Source: Macrocystis pyrifera
Taxonomy: Eukaryota > Sar > Phaeophyceae > Laminariales > Laminariaceae
Assembly: GCA_031763025.1 (NCBI GenBank)
Contig: JASSKH010000001.1
Coordinates: 9,899,102 to 9,963,101, forward strand
Direction of reading: 5' to 3'
DNA length: 64,000 bases
Made by a program: the position numbers and the translations under genes. Within the stretch, counting starts at the first letter, position 1. The number at the start of each line of letters is the position of its first letter. This document shows positions 1 through 12,900 of the stretch, one piece after another. Below the pieces are notes generated by a model that was given only the letters and a program-made list of their open reading frames with translations, had not been told where the DNA came from and ran no database searches.

Positions 1-185
1 AGGCGCTGTAGTGCACCGGTTCCCCACCTATCTGTTCCTGCTCGGTTCGTTTGATGTTTCCCTACATACCGTTGTATTTTCTGTTTGTCTTGACGTGTTT
101 CGTTCCACCTGCAGTTATTCCGATTCTTCTTTTTGTTCTTCCTCCTTATCGACCGTCTTCTCTCCTTCGGGCATTGTCGTAAAAG

Positions 186-3100
186 GTGACCCGCTTCTGC
201 CTCATCTGCAACTACGTCACGCGCATCATCGAGCCCTTGGCATCGAGGTGCGCCAAGTTCCGCTTCAGCGCGCTAGGGCGGGAGCCCATGCTGACCCGCC
301 TTCGCTTCATCGCACGGGAAGAGGACGTGAGTTGTTTCGGGGGCACGGGCTTAATATATCTGACGCGGCTTCCAACCTCTCTCGGTCGCACCGATCCGTT
401 ACAGCTCTTGGTGTTGACACTCTCGGCAACAAGAAGACACTCGCCTGTCCTTCGAAAGAAACGACAACCGACAACCTTCGGCCGTGGACTAGGACGAAAA
501 CACAATACGACCCCTTGCTTTTGACAATTGCTGCTTTCCTCCCTTGTTTGCTCGCGTCTCACCGCAATTGTCTCCTGAGGTGTGAGGTGCAATCCCCTGG
601 TACGCTGACCATGGTTGTTGGGCTTGTAGCTGACACTTCGATGTTGCGTGGCGGGTTCAACACAGCATTCCCCCCGCGTGCCGACGTGGTTGGCGTGAAC
701 CTCCTTTGATGTCACCGGTCATACCCCGCACCCTTCCTCGAAATGCCGCCGCCGTCCGATTTTGCGTCTCACAGGTAAAAATCACGGCCGATGGTCTCGA
801 GGCTGTCGTTGACCTCTCGGGAGGCGACATGAGGAAGGCCGTTACGGCCATGCAATCGGCCTCGCAGTTCTATGCTGGGGTGGAGGTGGGTTTGGTCGGC
901 GGGTCGGTCCGCCAATCGCCCGGCCGCCTGCCCGCCCGCCAGATCCAACGGTTTCGTTCGCTTGTGTGCCCCTCCGTCCGTGTTTTTCGTCGGTCAATGC
1001 CCCCCCCAGTCGGGTGCCCTTTGTCCGCGTTACGCCACGCCCGTTGCTGCGGTGGCGGGCTTCCCGGTGCCATATGGGAGTCAATCTGGTTTGGGCTGAT
1101 GGTGTGTGTGACGGGTTTCCAAAGGCACTTCGACTGACCGGTCTGTCGTAAACCGTTGTCGGTTATGATTTGGTGTAAACGATTGCATTTCGAGCAAAAT
1201 AGGGGGCTGGCAACTGCAGTTGTGACACAGCAGTGCCAGCCAGCAGGAGCGGTCTAGCAACCGCAACTGCGACACCGCGGCGCCAGCCAGTAGCGGCGGT
1301 GTAGCAACCGCGCAACTACTTCAACAACGTTGTCAGCCAGCACTAACGCATCAACCGCAACCATGACAACAGCGGTGTCAGCCAGCCAAAGCTGGGTCAT
1401 CAACCGCGACAATGGCACATCTGTATCAGCCGACAGTAGCGTTGTATCAGCCGCAACTATGACACAGCCGTGTGGAGCGATAGCGGTGTAGGAACCGCAA
1501 CTGTGACACAGCGGTATCAGCAAACAGCGTTGTGTGCTTGTGGTGATGGTGCCAATTGCCCCCACAGACGATTGCGCCGGTGCGAGCACAGAACCGAGCC
1601 GATGGCTTCCTCCGTGAGACGCCGTCTGCTTTGTTTTACTTTGTTGGTCGGGTGGTTTGGGGGGGTTCCTGCCCGTCACTTGTATACGCGAGTGTTCGCC
1701 TGCTTTTTCTGTTGTTTCCGGAGACTGCTTGCGCTCCGTGGAACCAGCCGGCGTAGGAGCCTTTCGTCCCCCCCGCAGCTGCGGCGATGTACGCGCACAC
1801 GCCAACAAGAAACCGTGATGTAGAGATGTTAAGGCGACCTTGTCGAAAGAAGCTCTGTTTTTGTAGTTCCGTGCGGGTCATGGCGTATTTCGCAACGTTT
1901 CGGGGCTGAGGAAGGTCTACCGCACCGTTTTCACTTCTTTTACGGATAGCTTTTTGCTGTTGTCTACGGTTTCGTGTTTTTTTTTTTTTCAAACTTCCCT
2001 CGCAGGTCACCCCCGAGGTTCTGGTTGACATCGCGGGCAAGATCCCGCAAGAGGTCAAAGACAACCTGTGGTCGGCCATCAAGTCAGGGTCCTACCCCAA
2101 GATGGCGGTGAGTCGAGAGTGGGGGGGGGGGGGGGGGAACGTACTCATTTGTTGCTTGCCTTTAGTCCTTTGACCATTGACCACCTATCCCTTTCGAGAC
2201 GGAGCACCGTTCCTACTCCTAATAGAGACGCCTCCAACGTTTGGGCGCTCATCACGTTGTTTCCATATATTACATAGAAACGTTTTGCCAATCTTGGGAA
2301 GGGAGGGGGGACTGGTAGCAAGTCCGTGCATGGTGTCAGCCCCAAACCGCCTTGATCCTACACCTCTAGCCTGAGAGTTGGAGCCAGACTGCCGCGGAAT
2401 GCTCACCTCGAGCCGCACGAGGAAGCGACCCTGCTTCTGAGCGATGCGGCTTGCTGACTTGCGCTGTTGCACTACCTACAGTCTTGTCGTGCTCGGAAAA
2501 TGCAGCTGGACAGCCGAAAACGTGTTCCAGAAGGTGCCTGTTTCGTGTCGTGCCATGCTTGGCTCTGATTTCTCGAAGTCCCAACCCCCACCCCTCCGCT
2601 GCCCCTCGCCCCGGTTTCAATCCCACATTTGTTGTCCCTACGTCCCACGCGTGTGCTGGGCTGCAGGACGCGGTGGACGATTTTATGAACTCCGGGTACC
2701 CGCTGAGCACCCTGCTCGAGGACATGCAGGTGGGGGGAGGCAAGGGCAAGGGCAAGGGCGGGCAAGAGGCTTGTCGGCTGATCGCGAGGAACCCTTGAAG
2801 CATCGCCGACTTCGTTGTTTTCGGCGCCGCCTCGGAAGGATGCCGTCGACCCCTTTCAACGAACCTGTGCGCCATGTCGCCGTACGTTTTGTTATTTGCA
2901 GTGCGGCGTTTCCGCTTAGCCCTGACGCTCACTGAGACGCCAACCCCCCGCCTTCCACCCACCCACCCACCCACCCACTCACACCCCTGATCGTTCTCCC
3001 CGCACTTTTCAAACACGCCTCTATTATTGTTTCAGGCGGCGACGGTGGCAGACGACAGCATCCCCGACCAAAAGAAGGCCGACATCTGCCGCCGCATCGC

Positions 3101-3194
3101 CGAGGCTGACCGGTGTCTTATCGACGGCGCTAGCGAGGAGCTTCAGCTGTTGGACCTCGCCGCGGTTGCCACGCGAAGTTGCGCTTCGCAGTAG
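186..3194 (+). CDS. RFC4: Replication factor C subunit 4 (clamp loader), C-terminal part, five exons
   Basis: Clamp-loader subunit of the AAA+ RFC complex that opens PCNA onto primed DNA in the nucleus. Exons 186-326, 775-885, 2006-2107, 2667-2729 and 3036-3194 are all phase 0, give 191 residues and end in TAG. Every intron begins GTGAG, GTGGG or similar and ends in a pyrimidine tract plus AG. The first exon carries the hallmark [20 protein letters not shown], closest to human RFC4 / yeast Rfc2. The second exon has the G-D-x-R-K-A sensor-2 region ([15 protein letters not shown]). The last exon matches the C-terminal collar helices ([18 protein letters not shown]). The Walker A/B and SRC-box-proximal N-terminal half lies left of the window; bases 1-185 are intron. 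The length of the visible part matches the family's C-terminal 190 residues. No frameshift was seen. Intron 2 contains a minisatellite and intron 3 a poly-G run. Confidence 0.96.
1195..1525. repeat. Minisatellite in RFC4 intron 2
   Basis: Imperfect tandem units of roughly 50-57 bp built around CAACCGCAACTGTGACACAG followed by CGGTGTCAGCCAGCAGTAGC. About six units are visible, more degenerate in the middle. It lies wholly between exons 775-885 and 2006-2107. Confidence 0.8.
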
Positions 3195-5135
3195 TAGCGG
3201 CAGTACATTAGGAGTAGAGGGGTAGGAGCGGAAGGTGGAGCTTTCCGCTACTTGTTTTGAAAGAGTTGCGGCGGGGGTAGGGGGCTCACGGTGGCGACGT
3301 TTTCCCGCACGTTTCCGTTCTCCATGACAGTTTACATCAATTGCATAATTGGTTTGTCGAGAAAAACTCCGTCGAGAAAGCCGGGGGGGGGGGGGGGGGG
3401 GGGGCTCTATAGGAAACGTTTCCGGCAGGTCCAGACGCGACTGGTGCGCTGTACTAATCGTGAAGAAAGCTGACAGGGTCCAGAAAAAGGAAGCGTGAAA
3501 TAGCCTGTCGCTCAGAACATCAGGAGCCATCTATGTATGACAAGACGATACAAAAAACCCGGCGTCTGCTGCTTGATACGTTGAGGTCGCCGCCGATCGC
3601 CGACTGGCGCAACGCTTGCCGGTTGCCGAATGATTGGCGAAACAGCCGATGGGCCACCGTCGAGTACTCCCGATGTATGGGCGACATCGGTCCATGGAGG
3701 AAGGGTCGTCGGCGGCGGGCAGCACAAGGCGTTTTCTCGACCGTATGCTATCGTCGCGTTTCAGATCCCACACACACCAAACACCCACCACCGGTCCCCA
3801 TACACCACAACGAACAAATCCTTTCGGGTTCGGGAAAAAAACACATACCGGGTAGATTACTACTTTTACAGTAGAACACACGGCGTGTATTGGCCGTCCG
3901 TGGCGCGTGCAGTTCATGGATGTTTCATGGCGAGGATAACGGCTCTGGCTGTAAGAATGGTCGCAACAGCAGGGATGACATCCTCCCCTTTTGGTTTGAC
4001 ATCAAAAGCCAAAACGCCACGCATGACGAGAGACTCGTTCCATTTTCGTGGCGCTTGTTCGAAGAACGGCAAGCGCGCTGAAAGAGCCTATTAGCACCGG
4101 CACTGCTTGCACAGTACTACCGTAGTAGAAGAGACGCCACCTTTGTCGCGGATATGTGGCGTGGGATGGGGTGTCGTATCGTGTACGTCCCAAAAGAAAA
4201 GTGTTCGGGTGGAACACTCTTACGCATTTCTCGGTGAATTGCGTCTGCTGCAGGCGAGCAGGTACTTGCGAAACGGGATAAATGGGGATCCTCAGACAGT
4301 AACAGACTGCATAAAAATCTATTGATAGTGCTTGTAGTATACTGCTGTACCTGGTAGTCGCGAAGATGTCCGTGAAACACACTCGTTCGGGTATTACTGC
4401 TGATGCTTGTAGAACCAGTGCGGCGGACAAGAAAAGGCGAAGGAGAAGCAGGACGATCGATCGCCTAACCGACGCGGTGCCAGGAGAAGAGCCCTAAAAA
4501 AAAAGGTCAAGCTTGCGCAATGCTCCGGTTCGTTTGCGTAATACACTGTAGTGTTACGCGCACGTAACGAATACTGCTATGTTGCAGCGAAAGGTACGGA
4601 GGCGCACAGCATCTCGCAGGCATACCGAATGGTAAAGACATCGTGGTTCAAGGCACCCGGGCGCGTTCCGCGGCAATCGCTGGGTGAAGGTGCGCCCCCC
4701 CCCCCCCACAGAGTTCATGCGCCAGCTCCTGAAAATAACTCCTACGCAAGCTGCAGTCGGTGTTCCGCGCTATCGCTCGATTATTCAGAAGCATGAGAGA
4801 AGCGGAGCGCGCTCTTGCCCATGGCCGTATGAAGCCCGATCGTGCGCTGAGATCCGGCATGTTCGGTTACTTACAGCAGTACCTGCATAGACCTCTCCAA
4901 TACGGCGCCACCAATACTCGAGTGTCTACCGCAGTTTTGTGTTTGCTATTTCCACAGCAAGTTAAAAGATCGTCGTCGTTTTAAAGTTGTCGTTTCCACA
5001 GCGAGTGGAAGCTTGAATCCCTGCAAATTTCGAAGTCGCGTCGCGACCACCCATTAGTACGCCCCGTACCCTCCCTCGCGAACAAAAGTCTCCCGTCTTG
5101 TCAAAAAAAGTACTTCCGCTCGTGCGTCCACCCCT
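3195..5135. other. Intergenic stretch between convergent RFC4 and the Rossmann gene
   Basis: The two genes converge here, so the stretch should hold both 3' ends. It has a 22-G run at 3383-3404. No exon with credible splice borders, no tRNA and no member of the dispersed families was recognised. Confidence 0.6.
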
Positions 5136-6348
5136 CTAAAAGGTGAAAACCCCCTTTTCTTTGCCGTAGTCCAGGTACTCCGTGTGCATGGGGCACGGGT
5201 CGTCGAACTTGTTCGATAACGCCAGCGTCGACATGTCGTAGAAGAACTTGTTGTACCACAGGAACGTTTCAGGGTCCATGCCGGTGGTTCTGTCGTCACC
5301 TACCGACGCTCCGTATGCGATCAACCGCTCGGGGTAACTAAATAGAAAGTCCGCCGTTTTCGATCGCGAACGAGCGCAGGGGGGAGCGGAGGGGGGGGGG
5401 GCAGTTTCAGGCGGAGGCTAGGCGTGCATGTGGTAGCTATTCAAGGCAGCTGGAACAGATACCGTGGTGGAAAGGCTCTTTCTTTCAAAAAGAAAAAAAT
5501 CGGGTATACCATATTCTACCGGTACAATTCAGGCAGCAAAGCTTCTTGTTGCCATCGAGTATAGAGTTACAAAGGGGATATGACTGCAGAATGTGTATAC
5601 TATTTCATGTTTAGCATACAAAATATGCTGCGGCTACCTCACGGCGGTTCCTCGCCAACAAACACCGGGTGGCTAGAAAAAAAAAGTATACAAGCACAAA
5701 CATGAGGACACACGTGCATAAATTCGGTAGAATATTGCGGCCGTCACGTTGCCAAAACCTCCTAAAGACGTCTATGTCTGCCTCTCATGGCGACGGCATC
5801 AGGACGGGGAGAACATTAGACCATACGTATACGTATGTATGTCCCAGGAACCCGTGGGCCGCGCCAGAAATCCCGCCGCGGCGTGTCGGGCGAAAAAGGG
5901 GGGCTGGTCGGATGCCTGCACGCGGCCAAGAACCCTCGTAACGGCGTGCAGCCGCTCAAGAGTCAAGTGGGTCATGTGATCGTGGAACTCCCTCGGCGAG
6001 CAGCAGGGCACACCATTCTGCTACATTTATAGCGCATGACGAAACATGTACCCTCACGGCCGTATGGCTACAGCTTCTGAGCGCGCTCAGCGGGCGCCGA
6101 AAGAGCCCGCGGTTCCAGCTATAACACGAAAAATAGCTGCAATACGGACAGTTCGACGTTGTCTGCGGCATGTGTTGCCACATACACGGGAGGTTAGAAA
6201 ACCAACGCGGCTTGTGCAAAAAGCCTTACGGATATTACGAGTGCAGAGCCAAAACATATGTTGCTACCTGGACGCTACAGAAAACAACGGGTGCCTCGGC
6301 AGGCTTTTTCTTGCACAGCGGCGACGAGACGAATTCGAAGCAGAGCTA

Positions 6349-6380
<32 letters not shown>

Positions 6381-6874
6381 CGCGCGAGGATTCTCGCGGC
6401 AACATAAACAAACGCCTGTATATTTGTGTGCGACTCGTGCCGCGCGGGTTTCAACACTTTCACAAGTGTTAAACTAGCGTGCACTGTTTCAAGTAGTATT
6501 TGTCACAAAAAAACACGAGTTCCGTTGTGAAGGGGGCAAACGCCCGCCCCAGTTGCGAGAAGGCGATGTACAGAAAAGAAGACGGGGGAGGGGCGGGGAT
6601 GTACTCATGTCATATGGGGGGGGGGGGGCAGGCAGAACTCACCCGTTCATGAGAGACACGGCCAATGTCCCGCGAAGGGCGTTCTTCATCTCGAACAGCA
6701 TGTCACACACCTCTTCGTCGTGGTACCTACAGCAACGAAGAAATAATAACATAAAAACACGAGTGCATCCAATGGGGCAAAGGCGGGAGCGGAGGCTGTT
6801 GTGCTTGCAGTCATGGCAAAGGTGACGCGGCGCAGACTAGTCTGAGGTTAGGCGCCATCCGGTGCAGGCAGAGA

Positions 6875-6918
<44 letters not shown>

Positions 6919-6956
6919 GGGGGGGGGGGGGGGGGGGGTGGGGGGGGGGGTGGGGT

Positions 6957-6989
<33 letters not shown>

Positions 6990-9900
6990 ACGCGGCTGGG
7001 TTCACCACTGGTACCGCTGTTCACCCGACTCGGTGTGCGGCCGGGCAAGGGCGTGTCGTGGAGCAACAACTGCGAAGTGAGCCGCGTAAGCATGTGTTGC
7101 TGTAACGTGGAGCTGTACTTCGGTACTCGTACCCTGGCGGTGGGAGAGCCAGCCGCGCGTCCCAATCAAAGCCATATGGGGTTCTGCTGCTGCCGGTATA
7201 GCTAGCTAGCAAGCTAGACTAGCAAATGAAACTTTTTTATTAGTCGTCGCTCGTGTCAAACAGTGGAGAGTGTTCTCCACGACGCCACAAAACAGGAATT
7301 CCCGTAGAAACGCCTATTTAAGGCAGGTTCACAGCAATACGACGATGAAGATGATAACGACGACATCTTTCTGTTATGCTGACGACGATGATGATGGTGA
7401 TCATAGGGTCATCGATCCCTTGCCACCCTCGCCCGGCAGAGCCGACGTCTCAAGACCCACAAGGAACCCATCAAACTGTAGTTGGTTACCCAATGGAACT
7501 TAGGGTGACGAGTACCAACCAAGAAAGAGCATAGCTCTCAAGAATTTTACGAAGAATTTCCTGTCTCCCCGTCCCAGTCAACAACTTCGATATATTCCCC
7601 GATAGCAAGCGGACTTTCAGACCGACACTTCGGGCAGTAGGCGTAGCTGGTAGAGGCCAGAGGAGGGTGGAGGGAGGGTAGTACCCCCATCGCATACACT
7701 ATCGTCGCATCCCGAACAGGGAAATTTGCAAATATGCGCACAGGGCACACGACATTCACAAGAAAATATCGGGTACCTCGAGGGCGTCCCTGAATAAGAG
7801 AAAACGGCACACTACACCTCCAGAGCTCAGAATGGAAAACCAACCGGAGCGTTGTGATCACAGGATGAAATAAGAAATATAACTTTTTTCGGCTCGGTCT
7901 TAAGAGTACCCCGCAGTCTAGAGAAGACAAAATCTGCGACGTGTCAACAAAAAAAAAATCCGTATACCCTTGGGTACCCGCTGTGTTCTAGTGTTTCCCA
8001 TGTTTCAACCAACATGTATTTCTCCGCCATATTGTACATCACGACTGATGCTCACTTGATAATGAAGCCTACGCTCCGGGACTTGTGCAAGGCCCCCACG
8101 AGGTTGATGGCGCACTCGAAAATCAGCTTCTCGAACATAACGCGCCGCCATTCCAAATAGTACACCTTCGCGGGAAAAAGAAAAAGAAACTGTGTGATTA
8201 TACGCAAAACAGACTGGTGTCAAAAAGAAGGTCTAATCGTCACAGCACTGCGAAGCCGGACCGCGCAGCGTGCGTTTTCGCAAGCGTGCTGCCATCTTTG
8301 CCCCCCCCCCCTCCTCCGAGCAACGATCGTGACACATCGCTATCAGGAAATTCGACGGCGTAGCCAAGGGACGAAAGCGCTTCTAGAGGAGCCACACTCG
8401 TTGACCTGAACGGAATTTTCGATAGTAATTGCGAGCAGGCACGCGCGCGTTGATGCCACAAGTCTGCTCACAACCGTGACTCTGTCCCACTGTGGGCATG
8501 ATGAGGGGACAGGTGACACATATTCGCAAGCACGGTCTTGCTCTCCGTCAACACGACAGGCGCGCCCCCTCCCCTCCTCCCCCCTCCCGTCACGAGCGCG
8601 GCATGCACGCTCATTTTTTTTCAGCCCAGAGCACCGCGCAAGGGATGGGATAAGACACCCTCAACCTTTTGCGCTCGACTTGTGTTTCTCCTACAGCAGC
8701 AGCAGTAGCAGTAGCAGCAGTACGAGCAGCAGCAACATTTACCGTAGGTCCACATATTCCTTCCTCGTAGCGCAGGCGAGCAGAGACGGCAGAACTATGC
8801 GGCCGGGAGTGCCCACGTGGCGTGCCGTGCGTCGGCGCCGCTTGGCATCCCTCTTGCGTCCCGCCCGTCTCCGCCCTCGACTGCTCGCGCCGATTGGGCC
8901 AGACCAGGCCAGGCCCCCGACCACTCGACCCCTAACACTGGACGACCTGCTTATAAAGTCACGGTGCGTAGCAGTGCCCCTCCTCCCATCCACCCTCCCA
9001 CCCGCTCGGGCTACCCAGGCTGGCTGCAACGGGCGCCGCGATCCCCACCATGCAGCCGCGCCTCCACCGTTCTCTTGCGCGGATCGGGCCGAGCCAGGCC
9101 CCCGAGGACTCGACTCCCAGCATGGACCACCGTCGCATGCAGTCACCGTAAAGCAGCGGGGCCCTCGTCCTCGCCCGCCCGTGCCACCCGCAACCTGCGC
9201 CGTGGCCCCTTCTATTGCAGGGCCGCGTCCCCGCCGATACTGTTTTATCTTCCGCTCGCACGTTTGGCGTTCGCCAGTTTCGCATCCCGCAGCACCCGAT
9301 CGACCTACATCCTGGCCGTTGGGGCCATAACCGCTCTCGCGCGGCGTGCGCCGTTAGACGTACGGGGCGGCATCAAGAATGCCAGGGGTCATCGTGAGTT
9401 CGATAATACGACAATCGGCATGGGCTCTTGGCTTCCGGCACTCCTGGGATCGAGGGGGGGGGAAGCAGCAGCAGCAGCCTCAACAGCAGCAGCAGCAGCA
9501 GAAGCTGTCACCGTCCAGCTTTACTCGATCGCAGCCGCCGCCGCACCACCACCATCACCTGAAATACGCGAGCACTCCTCCTCAACATGAATAACCGGTC
9601 ACCATCGTCATGAACACGGAGCTAGCACGCACCAACCAAGGGGGCCCGCGGTGCATCGATCGATCAACCGACTCACCGACCGATGTTTTTGTGTGACGAG
9701 CCCCACACGATGTGCACAAAGGGATGAAAAAAAAACATATTCGCCGTCGAGCAGCTCTTCCTCGATGACGAAAAAAGCAAAGCTTTCGACCCGCCCCCCC
9801 GCCACCCGCCCACCCGGCTACATGCCTCCAAATTTGCTAGAGCCCTGCGTCAAATATTAACAGGCTTACAGCAGAAGGGGACTCGAGGCAAAATGGGGAT

Positions 9901-12900
9901 CGCGCCGACTTGTTTTCTGACTACGCATTTGTGCGTGCTGCTCCACCCCAGACGCGCCACGCGCGGAGACTCTGATGGCATACTGTAGGGAAACAAACAG
10001 CCCGATTACGTTATATGCAGATGTAGACGTATACCGGTGACTGTTAAGATGGGTGGACGGTTGCGCTACGCATGCGAGTGGACGACCCCTGCGCTGTCTG
10101 TGCGGTCACCAAAACCGTGGAGAAAAATACAGCGACACCTGAGGTTCGCCCGACGATAATGACAACGACAGCAACAGGAACAGCGGCAGCTACAGCGGCA
10201 GCAACAACAAAAAACAGCAACAAACAACAACACCATCAAACACACAAAAAAAAAAAACGAACACCAACAACAAATCACCTCTGAAATACAACGCAACACG
10301 CTCCCTCGCAAGAAACTAGTAATCCCCCCCCGCCCCAATTTATTACGTACAAAGCAGGTTACAACCGAAGACGGGCGTCTACTATACGAGACCATAGTAA
10401 ATAGCACCTACGGTACACACAAAAAATATATATATTTCCCCAACAGTATTTGGTTCTATTTACTATGGTCCCCCGTAGTAAAGCAAACCAAGCTCTCACC
10501 CTGGTGCAGTGGAGATCGTACGTCGACAGCTCCAGGCGCATGGCCAGAGCCCCCCTCCACTTGCCGCACACGGCGGACTCCCCGGCGAACTTCGCCTCCC
10601 CCCGGCTGTCGATGCCGATGTCCGACAGGTACTCGCTCGGCTTAGCGCCCACCTGTTTTGCACCGTTACGACGAGATATATAGCACGTCAACAATGGCGG
10701 TTTCAATTCTCCGCCTTGTTTATGCCGCACGTTCTTGTATGATTAGAGACTTCCTGCTCGCCACAAAAAACGCGCTCCAGCGTTACAGCAGTAGTGCGAG
10801 TATACTCGACACCACTCGAGACCCAAGAAACAACGTTTTTAGCCCCCGCCCCTGAAGGCAAAATTTTGGCACCGCAGTCCCGTTTTGGGGACAAACTACT
10901 TGAAATTAGAGTGGTTCGTCCCCAAAACGGGACTGCAGCTCCAAAAGGGGTTTAAACAAAGTTGAGGCGAGAGTGTGTCCTGCACTAAAATCTGTCAAAG
11001 TAGTTAGTTCGGTAATGGGTTCTGACACGCATTCATTTATATGTACAGTACGCATTTACCAGGTATACATTAATCCTCATCCCGACGGGGTCAAAACAGA
11101 GGGCAACCCCTCTAGGCCTTGAGGTCTGCGCTCCCGTTGCTGGCACGAAGCACTACGAATAGGAGCCACACCTATTAATAGGTTTGTGTCCAGTCAGTGC
11201 AGTACTAAGAGGGTCAAGTTCACCACACTTCCACATAAAAAAAACACGCGTAGGGTGCCGGTTTGGCCCTTCCCTCCGGAGGCAACAGCAGCGCGGGCGA
11301 ACGCTACAGGCAGTACGCACGATGTGTACATACACACCAGGTACCTCGGAAGCCGTGATTGTGTCGACCCGACATGATACATGCTGACGTTTCGCTGCAA
11401 ACATCGAGCCCGACCCTAAACTCCCACTGTTTTCTTATTCTTACCTTATTCTTACCTGGTATATATACACGTGGTGTAATACGTTTCGCGACAAAAACAC
11501 TCAGCAACACCCAATTTCTTAAAACCCTGCAGCGCCGCACTCCCGTTTTGGGGACAAATTACTCGGAATTAGAGTTGAACATGTGTTTAAGGGACACCGC
11601 AGCACTCGAAAGGGTGAAGTGCTGCTGCCGAGTAGAAGCGCGGTGCAGAGAACGAGCGCGCCCGACGTGTCACGCCGCTTCCTAAGCTGAGGATCAACGA
11701 CTCGGTCGCTTCGAACCGACGACGCGTGCTGCGGCGGTACCGTTTGCCTTAATGGGGCAGCACCGAAATTTCGTGGGGCTATTCGCGTGCTCGCCTCATG
11801 GGTGGGGCTGGGCACTGGCTCACTCGTGCCAGTAGCGATAATACTGTCGTCAAAATCGATCCAGTGTATGCTGGATTGCAGTAGTTTTACTGCCTTGTCC
11901 CTCCTCTCTGTTACGGGGGGGGCGTAGTAAATAGGACCAAATATTGTTAGTAAAACTAGCGAGTTATATAGGTTTTTGTGTGTACCGTAGGTCCTATTTA
12001 ATATGGTCGCTCCTCTCTAGTCTCTCCTCCCGAGACGCATTTAGTGGGTTCCCGTACCATACTATCGCGTGTTCTTTGGGCGTACGTACTGTAGTACCCA
12101 AGGTATTATAAAGAATAGTGGTGAAGGTACTGGCCAGGTCGATCAGTAGATTTCTGCTGCCAGTACATACTGCTGTGCCAGTGCCTACTGTAGGCCTACT
12201 TGGTAGCGGTTTGGCCTTAATAGTACTGCAGTCCCGTTTGGAGACAAAACGCTTGGAATTAGACAGGTCTATCCCCAAGGGAGGACTGCGGCACTAAAAG
12301 GGTTAACGCCTATTTTTTCTGACGCTCCTCGCTTGAGGAGCTCAATATCTCTCTCCAGAAAAAATGCACGAGTATTTAAGAAAAGCCAAACGTTCAAAAA
12401 TTAGCCCAACGAACAAATCACAAAACCTATCGTGCGGATATCACGAATATTATTGTAAAAAAAAAAACATTATAAATACTGGCATTTCAACGGCATTGGG
12501 TTAAGGACCCCGGTCAGTCAGAAACGTTTTCGGCCCAAAAGTGCTACCTCGGCATAAGCAGTACGGCATGCGCTTGAAATATATTGTAGAAAATCATTTA
12601 AAATAAAAATACTTGAAAGTCGGCACTTATTTTGATTGTTTCTGTTTCTCGGACCTATTACATGCATTTTTGTAATATTAGTAGCTGTGTATGGCTTCTA
12701 TTAATAACGATTGTACTAAATTGCGTAAGGTATATGTACGTACCACGGTATCAGATGTCAGCTGTTATGAGGTCGAAGATATCGTCGAAACCAACATTTT
12801 CAAGCTTGTAGTATGTAATAATACTGTTGTACTTCGATCGCGCGACACGATACATAAATAAACCGGTATCTGTGTTGGCCGTTACTTCCCTACCGTGATC

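Noticed and set aside
8476..9590. Two long overlapping plus-strand open frames (284 and 257 codons)
   Set aside because: They overlap in different frames in GC-rich DNA, encode low-complexity Pro/Arg/Ser with no motif, and lie inside an intron; open length is explained by high GC and lack of stops.
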